The notes: a model not told the origin generated them from the letters alone. A stretch of DNA of 64,000 bases from Ignavibacteriaceae bacterium (GCA_023229425.1 JALNZG010000014.1:1-64000); one strand, 5' to 3'; positions 1 to 8,480 are shown, counted from the stretch's first letter. Program-made: numbers and translations.

Positions 1-1299
1 TGTATCTAATAAATTTTCAAAAAGATACTCCATGCTTAAATTTTTTGCCGGTAGTTTTATAAGAGCATGTTTTATATCATCTGTAGTTATAACATCCTCC
101 GAATCAAAAAGGAGGCGTTGTATTACGTTTTTCAACTCTCTAACATTTCCGGGCCACTCATATTTGGTAAGCATGTCGATAGCCTCATGTTTAAGAGTCG
201 GTTTTTTACGCTTTGTTTCTTCACAATACAATTGCATAAAGTAATCGAGAAGCAAAGGAATATCTTCTACTCTTTTATTTAATTCTGGAACATTTATTTG
301 AATAACATTCAACCTATAATATAAATCACGTCGAAATCTGTTTTCCTCAATTTCTTTTCCAATATCTTTATTTGTAGCGGAAATAATTCTAACATCTGTT
401 TTTACTTTTTCGGTACGTCCAATTTTTTCAAGTTCACCTTCCTGCAAAACTCTTAGAAGCTTTACTTGCGAAGAAAGAGGGAGTTCTGTTACTTCATCTA
501 AAAAAATTGTACCATGATTAGCTATTTCGAAAAGACCGGGTTTGTTTTTGTTTGCACCGGTAAATGCCCCTTTTTCATAACCAAAAAGCTCACTCTCTAT
601 CAGTTCCTGCGGTATGCTGCCGCAATTAATAGGTATAAAACTTTCAAATTTCCTTTCGCTATTGTAATGAATATTTGTAGCCACTAATTCCTTCCCGGTT
701 CCTGATGCGCCACAGATTAGAATGCTGGCATTGCTGTTGGCGCATTTTATAATCCTCTTTTTTAAATCTTCAATTACAACTGATGAGCCGATAATTTTTC
801 TTTTTTCCAAAATATCATCAATGCTTTTTGATAATTTATTTTTGGATTTCGTTCGTTCTTGCTCAATCTTTCTTTTTTCAAATGCATTAACTATGCTTAA
901 GATAAAATCGGTCGGCTGGTATATGTATTGCATGTCACCGGGATATTTTGTGCAATACCAATAAGCGCCTGCAGCTATAAGATCATTCGCATAATCAAGA
1001 TTGGCGATATTAAGTGTGATCTTAGTAATTACAATAATTTGGTATAGTGGATCAATTTCTTTTATTTGTTTAATTAGTGCTTCACCCATTAGTCCGCCGG
1101 ATATTTGGTAGTCCATTATAACAACATCATAATTAGATGGATTATTTTTCAACATGTCAATTGCTTCAACTCCGCTGGAAACAGCCGAGATAATTGTTAT
1201 TCTGTCTTTAAAAGGTCTTATAGTATTTTCAACACGTTTAATATCGTATTCTTCATCTTCAATAAGTAAGATTTTTATTTCTGATTTTGAGTTTAACAT
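1..1299 (-). CDS. Sigma-54-dependent response regulator, NtrC family (C-terminus outside window)
   Basis: This is a two-component output protein. It is expected to activate sigma-54 promoters after phosphorylation by the kinase just upstream. The 433 residues in the window hold a receiver domain (about 9-130) with acidic pocket IEDEE and phospho-acceptor Asp63 in VVIMDYQ, and a lysine in CTKYPGD. After it comes an AAA+ domain with Walker A GASGTGKE, the sigma-54 contact loop GAFTGA in ELFGYEKGAFTGA, and the arginine-rich FRRDLYYRLNV segment. The reading frame is open to base 1, so the expected Fis-type helix-turn-helix lies outside. The start ATG is 16 bp after the kinase stop, so the two genes are probably cotranscribed. 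The family is certain; the target genes are unknown. Confidence 0.93.
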   Translation of the reverse strand, partial: MLNSKSEIKILLIEDEEYDIKRVENTIRPFKDRITIISAVSSGVEAIDMLKNNPSNYDVVIMDYQISGGLMGEALIKQIKEIDPLYQIIVITKITLNIANLDYANDLIAAGAYWYCTKYPGDMQYIYQPTDFILSIVNAFEKRKIEQERTKSKNKLSKSIDDILEKRKIIGSSVVIEDLKKRIIKCANSNASILICGASGTGKELVATNIHYNSERKFESFIPINCGSIPQELIESELFGYEKGAFTGANKNKPGLFEIANHGTIFLDEVTELPLSSQVKLLRVLQEGELEKIGRTEKVKTDVRIISATNKDIGKEIEENRFRRDLYYRLNVIQINVPELNKRVEDIPLLLDYFMQLYCEETKRKKPTLKHEAIDMLTKYEWPGNVRELKNVIQRLLFDSEDVITTDDIKHALIKLPAKNLSMEYLFENLLDT

Positions 1300-1315
1300 A
1301 TAGTAGTCACATTTA

Positions 1316-2794
1316 TTAAATTTGTAAAGTTATTATAAACCGGCAGCCGCCATCAATATTTTGTGCATCAAGCTGCCAGCCGCATCGTTCTTTTGCCATG
1401 GTATAAGCGAGATAACAGCCGTAGCCGCTGTTTCTCCCCCTTTCTGATTTTGTTGATGTATTCTCAAGGAAAACTTTTTTTATTCCTGAAGGATCTTCTT
1501 CTAATAATTCTTTTTTCATTCCGGCGCCGTTATCTTGAATAATAATCCTTGCCGAACCGGTGTCAGAGAAATACTCGGTTTTTATTGTGATAATTAAATT
1601 ATTTACACATGCATGGTCAATACTGTTCTGTATTAGTGGTTCAATAATTTCCCAGATAACATATTCATTAATTTGCAGACGGGGAAGTTTTTCATCAAGC
1701 TCAAGATTAAATTTCACAACTTCAATAATACTTTTTGCCCTTAAAAAAATATTCTTTGTGATGAATCGAACCAGTTCATTTAGATTAGTTTGAAACAACG
1801 GATTTCTTATCGTTTGAATTGGAGGTTCATACCATTTCATATCATAAATAACCCGCGAAACGAAATGAGCATATTTCATAATGCGGTATTTTATTTCATC
1901 CAGTGTATCAGCGGGTAATTGCATTATATCCTCTTTTATAAAGCCCATAATTTTTTCGGCTTTATGATGGGTATGATAAATTCTCTTTGTAAACATTGCT
2001 TCATTTTCATGTATAACTTTTTCCTTTACACGGCTTTCGTGTTCTTCAAGAAGCTTTTGCTGTACTTTGTCTCTTTCCTTAAGAGTATATGATGAGATGT
2101 AATACATTCCCAACAATCCAAAAATAATCAGCGAAGAATACATTATTCCCATTTCATCGTAGCCCGCAGCAATCTCTTTGGTTATCTGTGTCATGTCAGG
2201 GGCATACTTCATATACAAAATACCAACGTATTCACCTCTGGGAATGAACGGCACGAAAATATAGAAAGTACTATTATCTACCAAAACGCTTTTAATCCTT
2301 TCAGTTGCGAAAACTTCATTTTTAAAATTTTTGTAGAGCTCAATAGTTTTATTATTAATCTCGTTTGTTGATAAAGGAAGCGGCAATTGGTTATCGTACA
2401 AGTATGAATACAAAACATCGCCGTCTCTTATCGAATAAATTTTTTTGCCATCTGAAACCAGCAAAGAAATTTCCTGCACATTTTGCTGCGGTATTTGCTG
2501 GCTTAATACAATGTTAAATGCTTGAATAATTTTTCTCTTTTCCTTAGGCTGAAGAATATTCACCGGCTTTACTGTTTCAACTATTAATTCCAACGAAGTA
2601 GTAGTAATATTTGCAAATCTTTCTGCCGAATCCCGTTTATACCATTCCTGTGTTTTTGTTAAAAATTTATTAACCGACACCTTATTTATGAATGAGATCC
2701 CCATTTGAAAAATTAACAACACAAAAAAGAAAACGGTTAAATGTTTATACTCAAAACGGTAGTTTTGGAAACTTTTATAAAAAAAATTTTTCAT
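1316..2794 (-). CDS. Membrane sensor histidine kinase
   Basis: This is the sensor kinase partner of the adjacent response regulator. It has a transmembrane helix at about 19-36, an extracytoplasmic sensing region to about 215, a second helix at about 216-235, then a charged coiled-coil linker. The segment IYHTHHKAEKIMGF (about 272-285) sits where the phospho-accepting histidine is expected, but it is not a standard HisKA H-box. The C-terminal HATPase has an N-box (PLIQNSIDHA), a G1 box (IIQDNGAGM) and a G2 box (GRNSGYGCYLAYTMA). It starts 15 bp after the solute-binding gene, so binding protein, kinase and regulator form one tight operon. The ligand is unknown; the neighbour suggests a sugar or oligosaccharide. 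Confidence 0.9.
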   Translation of the reverse strand: MKNFFYKSFQNYRFEYKHLTVFFFVLLIFQMGISFINKVSVNKFLTKTQEWYKRDSAERFANITTTSLELIVETVKPVNILQPKEKRKIIQAFNIVLSQQIPQQNVQEISLLVSDGKKIYSIRDGDVLYSYLYDNQLPLPLSTNEINNKTIELYKNFKNEVFATERIKSVLVDNSTFYIFVPFIPRGEYVGILYMKYAPDMTQITKEIAAGYDEMGIMYSSLIIFGLLGMYYISSYTLKERDKVQQKLLEEHESRVKEKVIHENEAMFTKRIYHTHHKAEKIMGFIKEDIMQLPADTLDEIKYRIMKYAHFVSRVIYDMKWYEPPIQTIRNPLFQTNLNELVRFITKNIFLRAKSIIEVVKFNLELDEKLPRLQINEYVIWEIIEPLIQNSIDHACVNNLIITIKTEYFSDTGSARIIIQDNGAGMKKELLEEDPSGIKKVFLENTSTKSERGRNSGYGCYLAYTMAKERCGWQLDAQNIDGGCRFIITLQI

Positions 2795-2809
2795 AACTTC
2801 ACTTTAGAA

Positions 2810-4141
2810 TTATCTTATTAATACATGTCCCAGGTAAATTTTCTCTGAGGCTTTTTTTAGCGCATCTTCTACTGAAATCTGCTTCTTAATTGCAAGATAG
2901 AGATAATAAGAAATTATATCCGATACTTTTGTGTAATCTTCTATAAACGGGCGATGAAATCCATTGTTTAACAGTTGATATGCAAAAGCAAGATTTTTAT
3001 TTTCCGCCAGATAATTTTTCTCTTTGTATATTCCTGCATTAACCGGTAATGTCTGTCTCGCTTCATAAATTCTTTTTTGGATTTGTCTGCTTATCATAAA
3101 TTTTATGAATTTAACAGCTTCCTTCTTATGCTTTGAATATTTCGAAACCATAAAATCCCATCCGCCCAAGACACAAACCGGGTTTATATTTTTAAAATGC
3201 GGCAAGGCAGCGATTTCAAGATTTTCTACAATTCCTTTATATAAGGAATCTTTCTCAAATTCTTTAAGAAAACTTGGCCAGCCTCTTAAAAATACCCCAT
3301 TATTCTTTAAGAAATAATTGTTGCTTGAGTTTTCCCTGAAGGCTGATACAACAGGAGGAGATATTTTATACACGCTAACTAAATCCACCAGCATCTGCAA
3401 TGCTTTATAAGCTTCTGGAGAATTTAGTTGAAGGCTGCCATTCTCATAAAGATTTTTTCCTTGCCCTTGCAGAATCTCTAAAAAACTGCAAACTAAACCT
3501 TCATAATCATCTGCCTGAAAAATATAGAAAGGGTTTTTGTTATTATATCTTTTGCCGAGTTCGATAAACTCTTCCCATGAAATAGATTCTTTTAATTTTT
3601 TTGTTAAGGATTCATGATCAGGCAGTTCGTTTATTAAATCCTTCCTGTAATACATCATCGCAACATCAATATGAATGGGGATGGCAACTAAATGCTCTTT
3701 GTAATAACATGATTTTAATGCGATGCTAAGTAAACTGTCTTTAAGATAATCACGAAAATATGTGTCTAAAGGATGAGCCCATTTTGCAAATCTTGGCACC
3801 CATATTTGATCGATGGATACGATATCCACTTTATCATTGCTTCTCAAATATCTTGAAAGGATCTCCTTTCTTTCATTTGTAGTAAATTTTTCAAATGGGA
3901 GATGAATTGGAATGACTTCAATCTTTCCCTTATTGCTTATATTAAATTCATCAATTAATTCCTTGTATATATCTGAAATATGATCGGCAAAATATATCTT
4001 CGTTGTATTTTCGATGGAAAATGTTCCGTCATCAAAAGGATTAAATATATAAATAAATAAGCTTATCAGGGAAGCTGTTAAAAGGGTTATGAAATAAATG
4101 GATGGTTTGCTTAGCTTTTTCTCAGTGGTTTCTTTAATCAT
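2810..4141 (-). CDS. Membrane-anchored family 1 extracellular solute-binding protein
   Basis: The protein resembles substrate-binding subunits of ABC sugar importers (MalE-type fold). Evidence includes the N-terminal YKELIDEFN segment, VDIVSIDQIWVPRFAKWAHPL, and the late LGGWDFMVSKYSKHKKEAVKF block typical of the family. Residues 14-33 form one hydrophobic helix with no lipobox cysteine, so it looks like an uncleaved membrane anchor instead of a free periplasmic protein. No ABC permease or ATPase gene is nearby; the next genes are a histidine kinase and a response regulator. I infer that it acts as the ligand-sensing partner of that kinase and not in transport. Confidence 0.85.
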   Translation of the reverse strand: MIKETTEKKLSKPSIYFITLLTASLISLFIYIFNPFDDGTFSIENTTKIYFADHISDIYKELIDEFNISNKGKIEVIPIHLPFEKFTTNERKEILSRYLRSNDKVDIVSIDQIWVPRFAKWAHPLDTYFRDYLKDSLLSIALKSCYYKEHLVAIPIHIDVAMMYYRKDLINELPDHESLTKKLKESISWEEFIELGKRYNNKNPFYIFQADDYEGLVCSFLEILQGQGKNLYENGSLQLNSPEAYKALQMLVDLVSVYKISPPVVSAFRENSSNNYFLKNNGVFLRGWPSFLKEFEKDSLYKGIVENLEIAALPHFKNINPVCVLGGWDFMVSKYSKHKKEAVKFIKFMISRQIQKRIYEARQTLPVNAGIYKEKNYLAENKNLAFAYQLLNNGFHRPFIEDYTKVSDIISYYLYLAIKKQISVEDALKKASEKIYLGHVLIR

Positions 4142-4513
4142 TTGTCGTTAATCATTATTTTTAGTTAAGAAATACAAATAGCGCTCAAGTAATAAAAACT
4201 TTTTGAAGCTAATTTACATCTAAATTTCTTAAAAATTTGAATGAATATCATAGCAGAGAAGGTCAATCTGTTTACTCAACACATTTCCAATATTTAGTTT
4301 CCTTCTTTCGGAAATTCGTAATTCCAGTCTTAGAACTTACAAAAGAATAATTGATAATCTATAAACCCGTTTCACCATTGAGGATTATTTCGATCTGAGT
4401 TTTCCAGAACTTAACCCGGAAACAAAATTCCCCATTCCTCTAGTGCCCTCAGTCCTCCACTTTCCCCGGGATACTTCCGCCGTTTTAGTCGGTCGGTCGG
4501 CAACACGCCAAAG

Positions 4514-4549
4514 TTTTTTTGTTCGCTCGTTCCTCACACAACAAAAAAA
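4514..4549. repeat. Hairpin with CTCGTTCCTC loop
   Basis: Stem TTTTTTTGTT / AACAAAAAAA encloses a loop containing GCTCGTTCCTCA. The same loop string appears at 7512-7532 on an unrelated stem. Confidence 0.55.
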
Positions 4550-4582
4550 TTTTAATAGTAGATAGGCGTGTCTCCCTCCCTC

Positions 4583-4666
4583 TTACATAAAAAGGGGTTA
4601 TAATGCATTTTGTTTTATCTGATTTTTGCTGATTGTTAAATGCAGATTATAACACTTTTTATGTAA
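4583..4666. repeat. Large imperfect palindrome A
   Basis: The left arm TTACATAAAAAGGGGTTATA and the right arm pair over about 28 bp with two small bulges, around a loop of about 27 nt. It belongs to a set of five similar-sized palindromes whose sequences differ (4583, 4755, 5224, 7341, 7576). Confidence 0.7.
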
Positions 4667-4754
4667 ACTAAAACGGCTGCTACATTCTTTGAACCCAAAC
4701 AGTTTTCAGTTCGCAAAGCATCCGCTAATCCCAAACACCGGCGGATGCTTCGCT

Positions 4755-4847
4755 CATAACTAATGTAAAAATAAAAATGTTTTTTAGGTAGTGTTATATT
4801 TTCAAGTTGATTAAAAAACCATTTTATTTTTACTGAAACACATAATG
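4755..4847. repeat. Large imperfect palindrome B
   Basis: The arms start CATAACTAATGTAAAAAT and, on the other strand, CATTATGTGTTTCAGTAAAA. Pairing continues inward through GTTTTTTA / TTAAAAAAC. The outer ends resemble palindromes C and D (AATGTAAAAA left, TTTTTACTG right). Confidence 0.65.
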
Positions 4848-5223
4848 CAAACAAATGTCACTCATTCTCTCACTTGGTCGCAAGCTCCCAGCGTTCGTTC
4901 TTTCGTTCCATTTGATTGCTGAAAACAAAATCCCATTTCGATAGCTTCACTTCGTTCGCATTAACCGCAGTCGAATATCTAATAATTATCCGCTCATGCA
5001 CGGTTTTTCTATCCACTCCGCTCTTCCAATAAAAAACTGCTCCACAAAAGATTTTCATACATATATCAAATTTCTGTTTACTTAATTTTTTTATTCTTAC
5101 CACATTCCATTTTCTTTTGCGGCACAGTTTTTCTTAGCTCCGTTCCCTCTAAAAAAACCGCGCCTTCGCTCTCGTTCCTATGCTTTTATTTCTTTCCTAA
5201 CGTTCTCCAATAACCCAAACAGA

Positions 5224-5296
5224 ATGTAAAAAAATGCTGTTAAAAATATTTTGCAAGTCTTTTGTTATTTGTCTTTTTAATAACATTTTTTTACTG
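5224..5296. repeat. Large imperfect palindrome C
   Basis: Left arm ATGTAAAAAAATGCTGTTAA pairs with right arm TTAATAACATTTTTTTAC, with two mismatches and a loop of about 26 nt. Confidence 0.65.
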
Positions 5297-5328
5297 TACA
5301 CATCCGCCCTTTAGTCCACTTCTTTTCA

Positions 5329-5382
5329 TTCCTAATTCCTAATTCCTAATTTCTCATTCCTAATTATTTAACTCCTAATTAT
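5329..5382. repeat. Degenerate CTAATTC simple repeat
   Basis: CATTCCTAATTCCTAATTCC and variants repeat here. Similar short runs occur at 6389-6414, 52318-52340 and 57132-57145, all outside coding sequence. Confidence 0.55.
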
Positions 5383-5582
5383 TGCATTCCGTTCCACTTC
5401 CTAAAAGGCGGAGGACAATTCACTCCCTTTTTCCTATTTAAACATTATACTTTTTACATTCTACTTTCTGCTTTTTTTAATTCGAACGTTTTTCCTCTCT
5501 CAAGTCAAACAAAAGAAAACAAATCATAAATATAGAGCGTTGCCAGCGCAACCATTTATTTATAATTTAGCAGTAAATAAAT

Positions 5583-6110
5583 ATGGTAAGCAAAATGAAT
5601 TCAATACAAAGATCACTTAGAATATTTTATCTCTTAATCGCCATTCCAATCTTTTCAAGTTACTGCCAAGATTTCAATAGTCTATCCTATGGTTATTCAC
5701 AAAAAGCTAAAGTAGCTCGTGTTATAGATGGTGACACTTTCGTCCTTTCAGATTCACAACGGGTGCGTATTCTTGGCATTGATTGTCCCGAAATTGCTAA
5801 ACCCGGCAAACCCGCACAGCCCTTTGGCGAAGAAGTAAAACAAAAAACTAAAAGTCTTATCGAAGGTAAAACAATCAAACTCACTTTTGAAAAAGAAGCC
5901 GGGTATCACGATTTTTTCGGAAGACTCCTTGCTCATGTTTGGCTCGTCGGTTCCAACAACAAAGATTCACTTTTCCTTCAAGCAGAACTACTCAAAGCCG
6001 GACTTGCACGCGTCCGCTTTTACAGCAAACAAAAGCGCTATTACGGCATCTTTAAAAATCTCGAACGCACTGCAAAGAAAAACAAAGTTGGAATGTGGAA
6101 TGTCGAATAA
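5583..6110 (+). CDS. Secreted thermonuclease-like protein (SNase fold)
   Basis: This is probably a calcium-dependent exported nuclease of the staphylococcal nuclease family. An N-terminal hydrophobic stretch (about 12-27) looks like a signal peptide. The SNase core follows: VIDGDTFVL (metal Asp), RVRILGIDCPE (active-site Arg plus Asp/Glu), the GEEVKQKTK helix, DFFGRLLAHV (second active-site Arg) and a C-terminal GMWN. Length 175 aa matches a full single-domain enzyme. It overlaps the next small gene by 11 bp, which suggests coupling. It is the first clear gene of the island. Confidence 0.9.
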   Translation: MVSKMNSIQRSLRIFYLLIAIPIFSSYCQDFNSLSYGYSQKAKVARVIDGDTFVLSDSQRVRILGIDCPEIAKPGKPAQPFGEEVKQKTKSLIEGKTIKLTFEKEAGYHDFFGRLLAHVWLVGSNNKDSLFLQAELLKAGLARVRFYSKQKRYYGIFKNLERTAKKNKVGMWNVE

Positions 6111-6369
6111 CGATTTTCCCGATCCCGCTCTACTTCTTTCAGACCCAAGTTTCAACAAGTTCAATTCCATGGGTTTGATTGATCCTATTGCACTTCGCAA
6201 TTTCATCATCAAATCCGAATATAGAGGTCTGCGCAAAAAAGAAACGCAAATTGAATCCATTTTTCTTCTTTCAGAAAAACACCACCTCTCCTATGATGCT
6301 ATAAATACAATTCTCTTTCGTCGTCGTACAAGAATTCAAAAGGGTTCTCAAATAATATTTCATTCCTAA
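6100..6369 (+). CDS. Small protein of unknown function (89 aa)
   Basis: I do not recognise this gene. The likely start is the ATG at 6100 (MSNNDFPDPALLL), overlapping the end of the nuclease gene. The protein is short, helical and basic near its end (ILFRRRTRIQKG). The run IDPIALRNFIIKSEYRGLRK followed by LSYDAINTILFRR could form a helix-turn-helix, but that is a guess. A longer open frame extends upstream through the nuclease gene and is a shadow. The position between a nuclease and a DUF6266-like gene suggests accessory DNA. Confidence 0.55.
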   Translation: MSNNDFPDPALLLSDPSFNKFNSMGLIDPIALRNFIIKSEYRGLRKKETQIESIFLLSEKHHLSYDAINTILFRRRTRIQKGSQIIFHS

Positions 6370-6577
6370 CAAGTGACGCTTTAGCGACATTCCTAATTCG
6401 TAATTCCTAATTTCACCTGGCTTCTAACAAGCCTCTGCCAAGCCTTTCCTAAGCCTTATAACCCGTAACTCCGTTTCAACTAAATCCATTTTTCACTTTC
6501 CCAATAGTACAGTGTTTCCATCAGTTTAATCACTTAAAATTGCATCGTATTTATTCATTTTTAAAAGGAACAAAACA

Positions 6578-7261
6578 ATGGCAATAGTAACCGGCTCAGT
6601 CATCGGTAACCTCAGCGGTAGGTTAGGTAATCTTTCCGCAAGAACTGTCAACGGACAGACAATTCTTGCTGCGCGTCCTTCAAGCTTCAATGCAAGTCAG
6701 GAACCCGCAGTACTCGAAGTCCGTCAGAAATTTGCTGTAACGGCAAACTTCGCAAAAAATGTTCTCTCACTTTCCACTCTCGCAGAAATCTGGAAACAAA
6801 CCAAAGCTTCCGGTTTATCTGCATTTAACGGTATCTTCAAAGGCAACTTTGCTTACTCCGCCGTTGATAAACCCACTGGTGAGAATATTATCACTCCTGG
6901 CGGGTTCAGTTTACCGGTTCAAAACACTACTGTGGCGACAGACAACCTAACGGTTGAACTCTTAGCTTTAACATCTATGTCAACATTCACTCCTGAAGAA
7001 GTGAATCTTTCGGTTAATGCTTTGGTCTGTTTTCATACTCCAATTTCACAGGACAAACCTCCGTTCCAGTTGATTGCACTCAACAATGAAATAGCTAATT
7101 ATGCCTTCAATCAAACCTTTGAAGCAAACTTGGCTTACAATCAGAAGCAAGAGCAGATTGCCAACCTCTATACCGGAAAAATTCTTTACGTTTCGGTTGC
7201 ATCCAAAAACGCACAAGGAAAAGTAATTCAATATTCAGCATCCTACACTCCGATAAGCTAA
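6578..7261 (+). CDS. DUF6266-like protein
   Basis: The 227-aa protein begins with a Gly-rich segment (SVIGNLSGRLGNLSARTVNG) followed by ARPSSF and a helical EVRQKFAVTANFA block. This matches the N-terminal pattern I associate with DUF6266 proteins of Bacteroidota, whose role is unknown. There is no signal peptide. An AAAGGA ribosome binding site lies 8 nt before the ATG, and a strong rho-independent terminator follows at 7285. It appears to be a single-gene transcript with a cleaner GC pattern than its surroundings. The family call is from memory and moderate. Confidence 0.65.
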   Translation: MAIVTGSVIGNLSGRLGNLSARTVNGQTILAARPSSFNASQEPAVLEVRQKFAVTANFAKNVLSLSTLAEIWKQTKASGLSAFNGIFKGNFAYSAVDKPTGENIITPGGFSLPVQNTTVATDNLTVELLALTSMSTFTPEEVNLSVNALVCFHTPISQDKPPFQLIALNNEIANYAFNQTFEANLAYNQKQEQIANLYTGKILYVSVASKNAQGKVIQYSASYTPIS

Positions 7262-7284
7262 TCTCTTGCGATTAATTCAGCATC

Positions 7285-7318
7285 AAAAGGTTTCCCCAAA
7301 AGGAAACCTTTTTTATTT
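7285..7318 (+). terminator. Rho-independent terminator
   Basis: Stem AAAAGGTTTCC / GGAAACCTTTT with a six-base loop and TTTTTTATTT tail, 24 bp after the DUF6266-like gene. Confidence 0.9.
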
Positions 7319-7340
7319 CCATACACACAACACAAAACAA

Positions 7341-7410
7341 ATGTAAAAAAAATAAGGGTTATAAGGTAGATGCAATTCATCAGTAGTTTAATAACCCCTA
7401 TTTTTATACT
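7341..7410. repeat. Large imperfect palindrome D
   Basis: Arms GTAAAAAAAATAAGGGTTAT and, on the opposite strand, GTATAAAAATAGGGGTTATT pair around a loop of about 30 nt. Ends are like those of palindromes B and C. Confidence 0.65.
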
Positions 7411-7511
7411 GAAAGACAAATGCAACCTATAATGCTAATCACGATTATAAGTTGCTGTAATCCATTCCAATGCCCAAAGGGTTGTTGTTTTTAATCTCAT
7501 TGATTTGGTTT

Positions 7512-7532
7512 GTTTGCTCGTTCCTCGCAAAC
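7512..7532. repeat. Hairpin with TCGTTCCTC loop
   Basis: Perfect six-base stem GTTTGC / GCAAAC around TCGTTCCTC. The loop is shared with the hairpin at 4514-4549; the stem is not. Confidence 0.55.
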
Positions 7533-7575
7533 ATTTAGCCTCAGTCCTTTTGCCCCCTAAGCTTCAAGATGTTTC

Positions 7576-7670
7576 GGTGCGCTGCGCGTGATAAAGGCAA
7601 AATAAAGCACCATATCTTTTAGAAAACTTTTTAGTAATCGGCACTTTATTTCGCCTTTTCACAATGCACC
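7576..7670. repeat. Large imperfect palindrome E
   Basis: Outer pair GGTGC / GCACC, then an inner arm AAAGGCAAAATAAAGCACC pairing with GGCACTTTATTTCGCCTTT with few mismatches. The stretch 7262-7749 otherwise holds only the terminator, palindrome D and the short hairpin; I see no gene in it. Confidence 0.6.
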
Positions 7671-7749
7671 TAAAAAACCGTGACTACGGGGGCAAAAGTT
7701 TTTTGCGGGCATAACGCCCTTTTTTATCACATTAAAACACGGTGCAATA

Positions 7750-7977
7750 ATGGTTAAAAAAATCCTTCAAAAACATAAAAATAAACACGGGTTGTTTTTG
7801 CTCGTTTCGCTTACTTATTACAACGGCTCACAAACTCTCTTTTCTGTTCACTGGTTCACCCCAGCCGGGCATTTTCGCGCTGTTCGGTTTACTTCTCCTT
7901 CTGCTGCTCGGCAGTTCTTCCTTTACGCTACCTCAACAAAAACAAAAGTTAAACAACTCAAATTAAATCTCAACTAA
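7750..7977 (+). CDS. Small protein of unknown function (75 aa)
   Basis: I do not recognise this gene. It is basic and compact (HFRAVRFTSPSAARQFFLYA, then TKTKVKQLKLNLN) with no signal peptide or membrane helix. It ends 15 bp before the ArdC-N-like gene on the same strand, so the two are probably cotranscribed. Confidence 0.45.
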   Translation: MVKKILQKHKNKHGLFLLVSLTYYNGSQTLFSVHWFTPAGHFRAVRFTSPSAARQFFLYATSTKTKVKQLKLNLN

Positions 7978-7992
7978 ATAAAAGGTGCTAAA

Positions 7993-8388
7993 ATGAAAAA
8001 TCTTACTGAACAACAAAAACTTGAATATCGGGAAAAGAAAAAATCCCGCATTCAAGCAATTAGAAAAACTCTATCCGAAATGACGGAAGAACAAAGAACG
8101 CAACTCATAGAAAAGTTCGGTATTGTTACAACCATCGAAGGGCATCCGTTAACGGCTCATAATACTTGTTTTTTGTACGCCCAAACTGAAAAACCCGTTA
8201 CTGTTATAGGTGGTTTTCAGCAATGGCATAAAGCCGGAAGAATTGTAAAAAAAGGAGAAAAATCACTTCTTATTTTCGTCCCTTCTCAGAGAAGTAATGA
8301 AGGAAAGGAAGCTGCTGGAGATGATGACATTTTCTTTTTTACCGCCAATGTTTTTGATATAACTCAAACGGAAGTTGTAAACGAATGA
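7993..8388 (+). CDS. ArdC N-terminal-domain-like protein
   Basis: The 131-aa protein resembles the N-terminal ssDNA-binding domain of ArdC antirestriction proteins. Evidence: a Thr-Ala-His-Asn motif (LTAHNTCFLYAQ), GGFQQWHKAGRIVKKGEKSL and the following IFVPSQ strand match the W-x-G-x-V-KKGEK-x-I-x-P signature. Full ArdC proteins add a metallopeptidase domain, and that is absent here. ArdC proteins are usually encoded on plasmids and other mobile DNA, which supports a mobile origin for this island. A purine-rich AAAGGTG precedes the ATG. Confidence 0.65.
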   Translation: MKNLTEQQKLEYREKKKSRIQAIRKTLSEMTEEQRTQLIEKFGIVTTIEGHPLTAHNTCFLYAQTEKPVTVIGGFQQWHKAGRIVKKGEKSLLIFVPSQRSNEGKEAAGDDDIFFFTANVFDITQTEVVNE

Positions 8389-8395
8389 TCTTTGT

Positions 8396-8480
8396 AATGG
8401 CTGATGAAAAAATAAACTCTACTTTCTGCGGTTCGGCGGAGTTCTCAGAGCCTACTCAGAAAGTCATCAGCCATTTTATT
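8396..8480 (+). terminator. Extended two-stem structure ending in a T-rich tract
   Basis: Outer stem AATGGCTGATGA (8396-8407) pairs exactly with TCATCAGCCATT (8464-8475). Inner stem ACTTTCTG (8421-8428) pairs with CAGAAAGT (8457-8464). TTTTATTTTG follows. It probably ends the ArdC-like transcript, but it is more elaborate than a simple terminator and could be a small RNA. Confidence 0.6.

Larger units (their letters stand above)
4142..5582. other. Long non-coding stretch rich in palindromes
   Basis: I see no convincing gene in these 1.4 kb. The region holds three large imperfect inverted repeats (4583-4666, 4755-4847, 5224-5296), a hairpin with loop CTCGTTCCTC (4514-4549), and a run of degenerate CTAATTC-type simple repeats (5329-5382). 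The two minus-strand open frames at 4636-4854 and 4870-5103 are built largely from these palindromes and look spurious. The composition fits the junk-rich edge of a genomic island or decayed cassette array. Confidence 0.6.

Noticed and set aside
4583..4666. Firm call of an integron attC site
   Set aside because: The palindrome is the right size but the GTTRRRY/RYYYAAC ends are not met; kept only as a hypothesis.
4636..5103. Two minus-strand open frames of 72 and 77 codons in the palindrome-rich region
   Set aside because: They overlap palindromes A and B, lack ribosome binding sites and show no recognisable composition of a protein.
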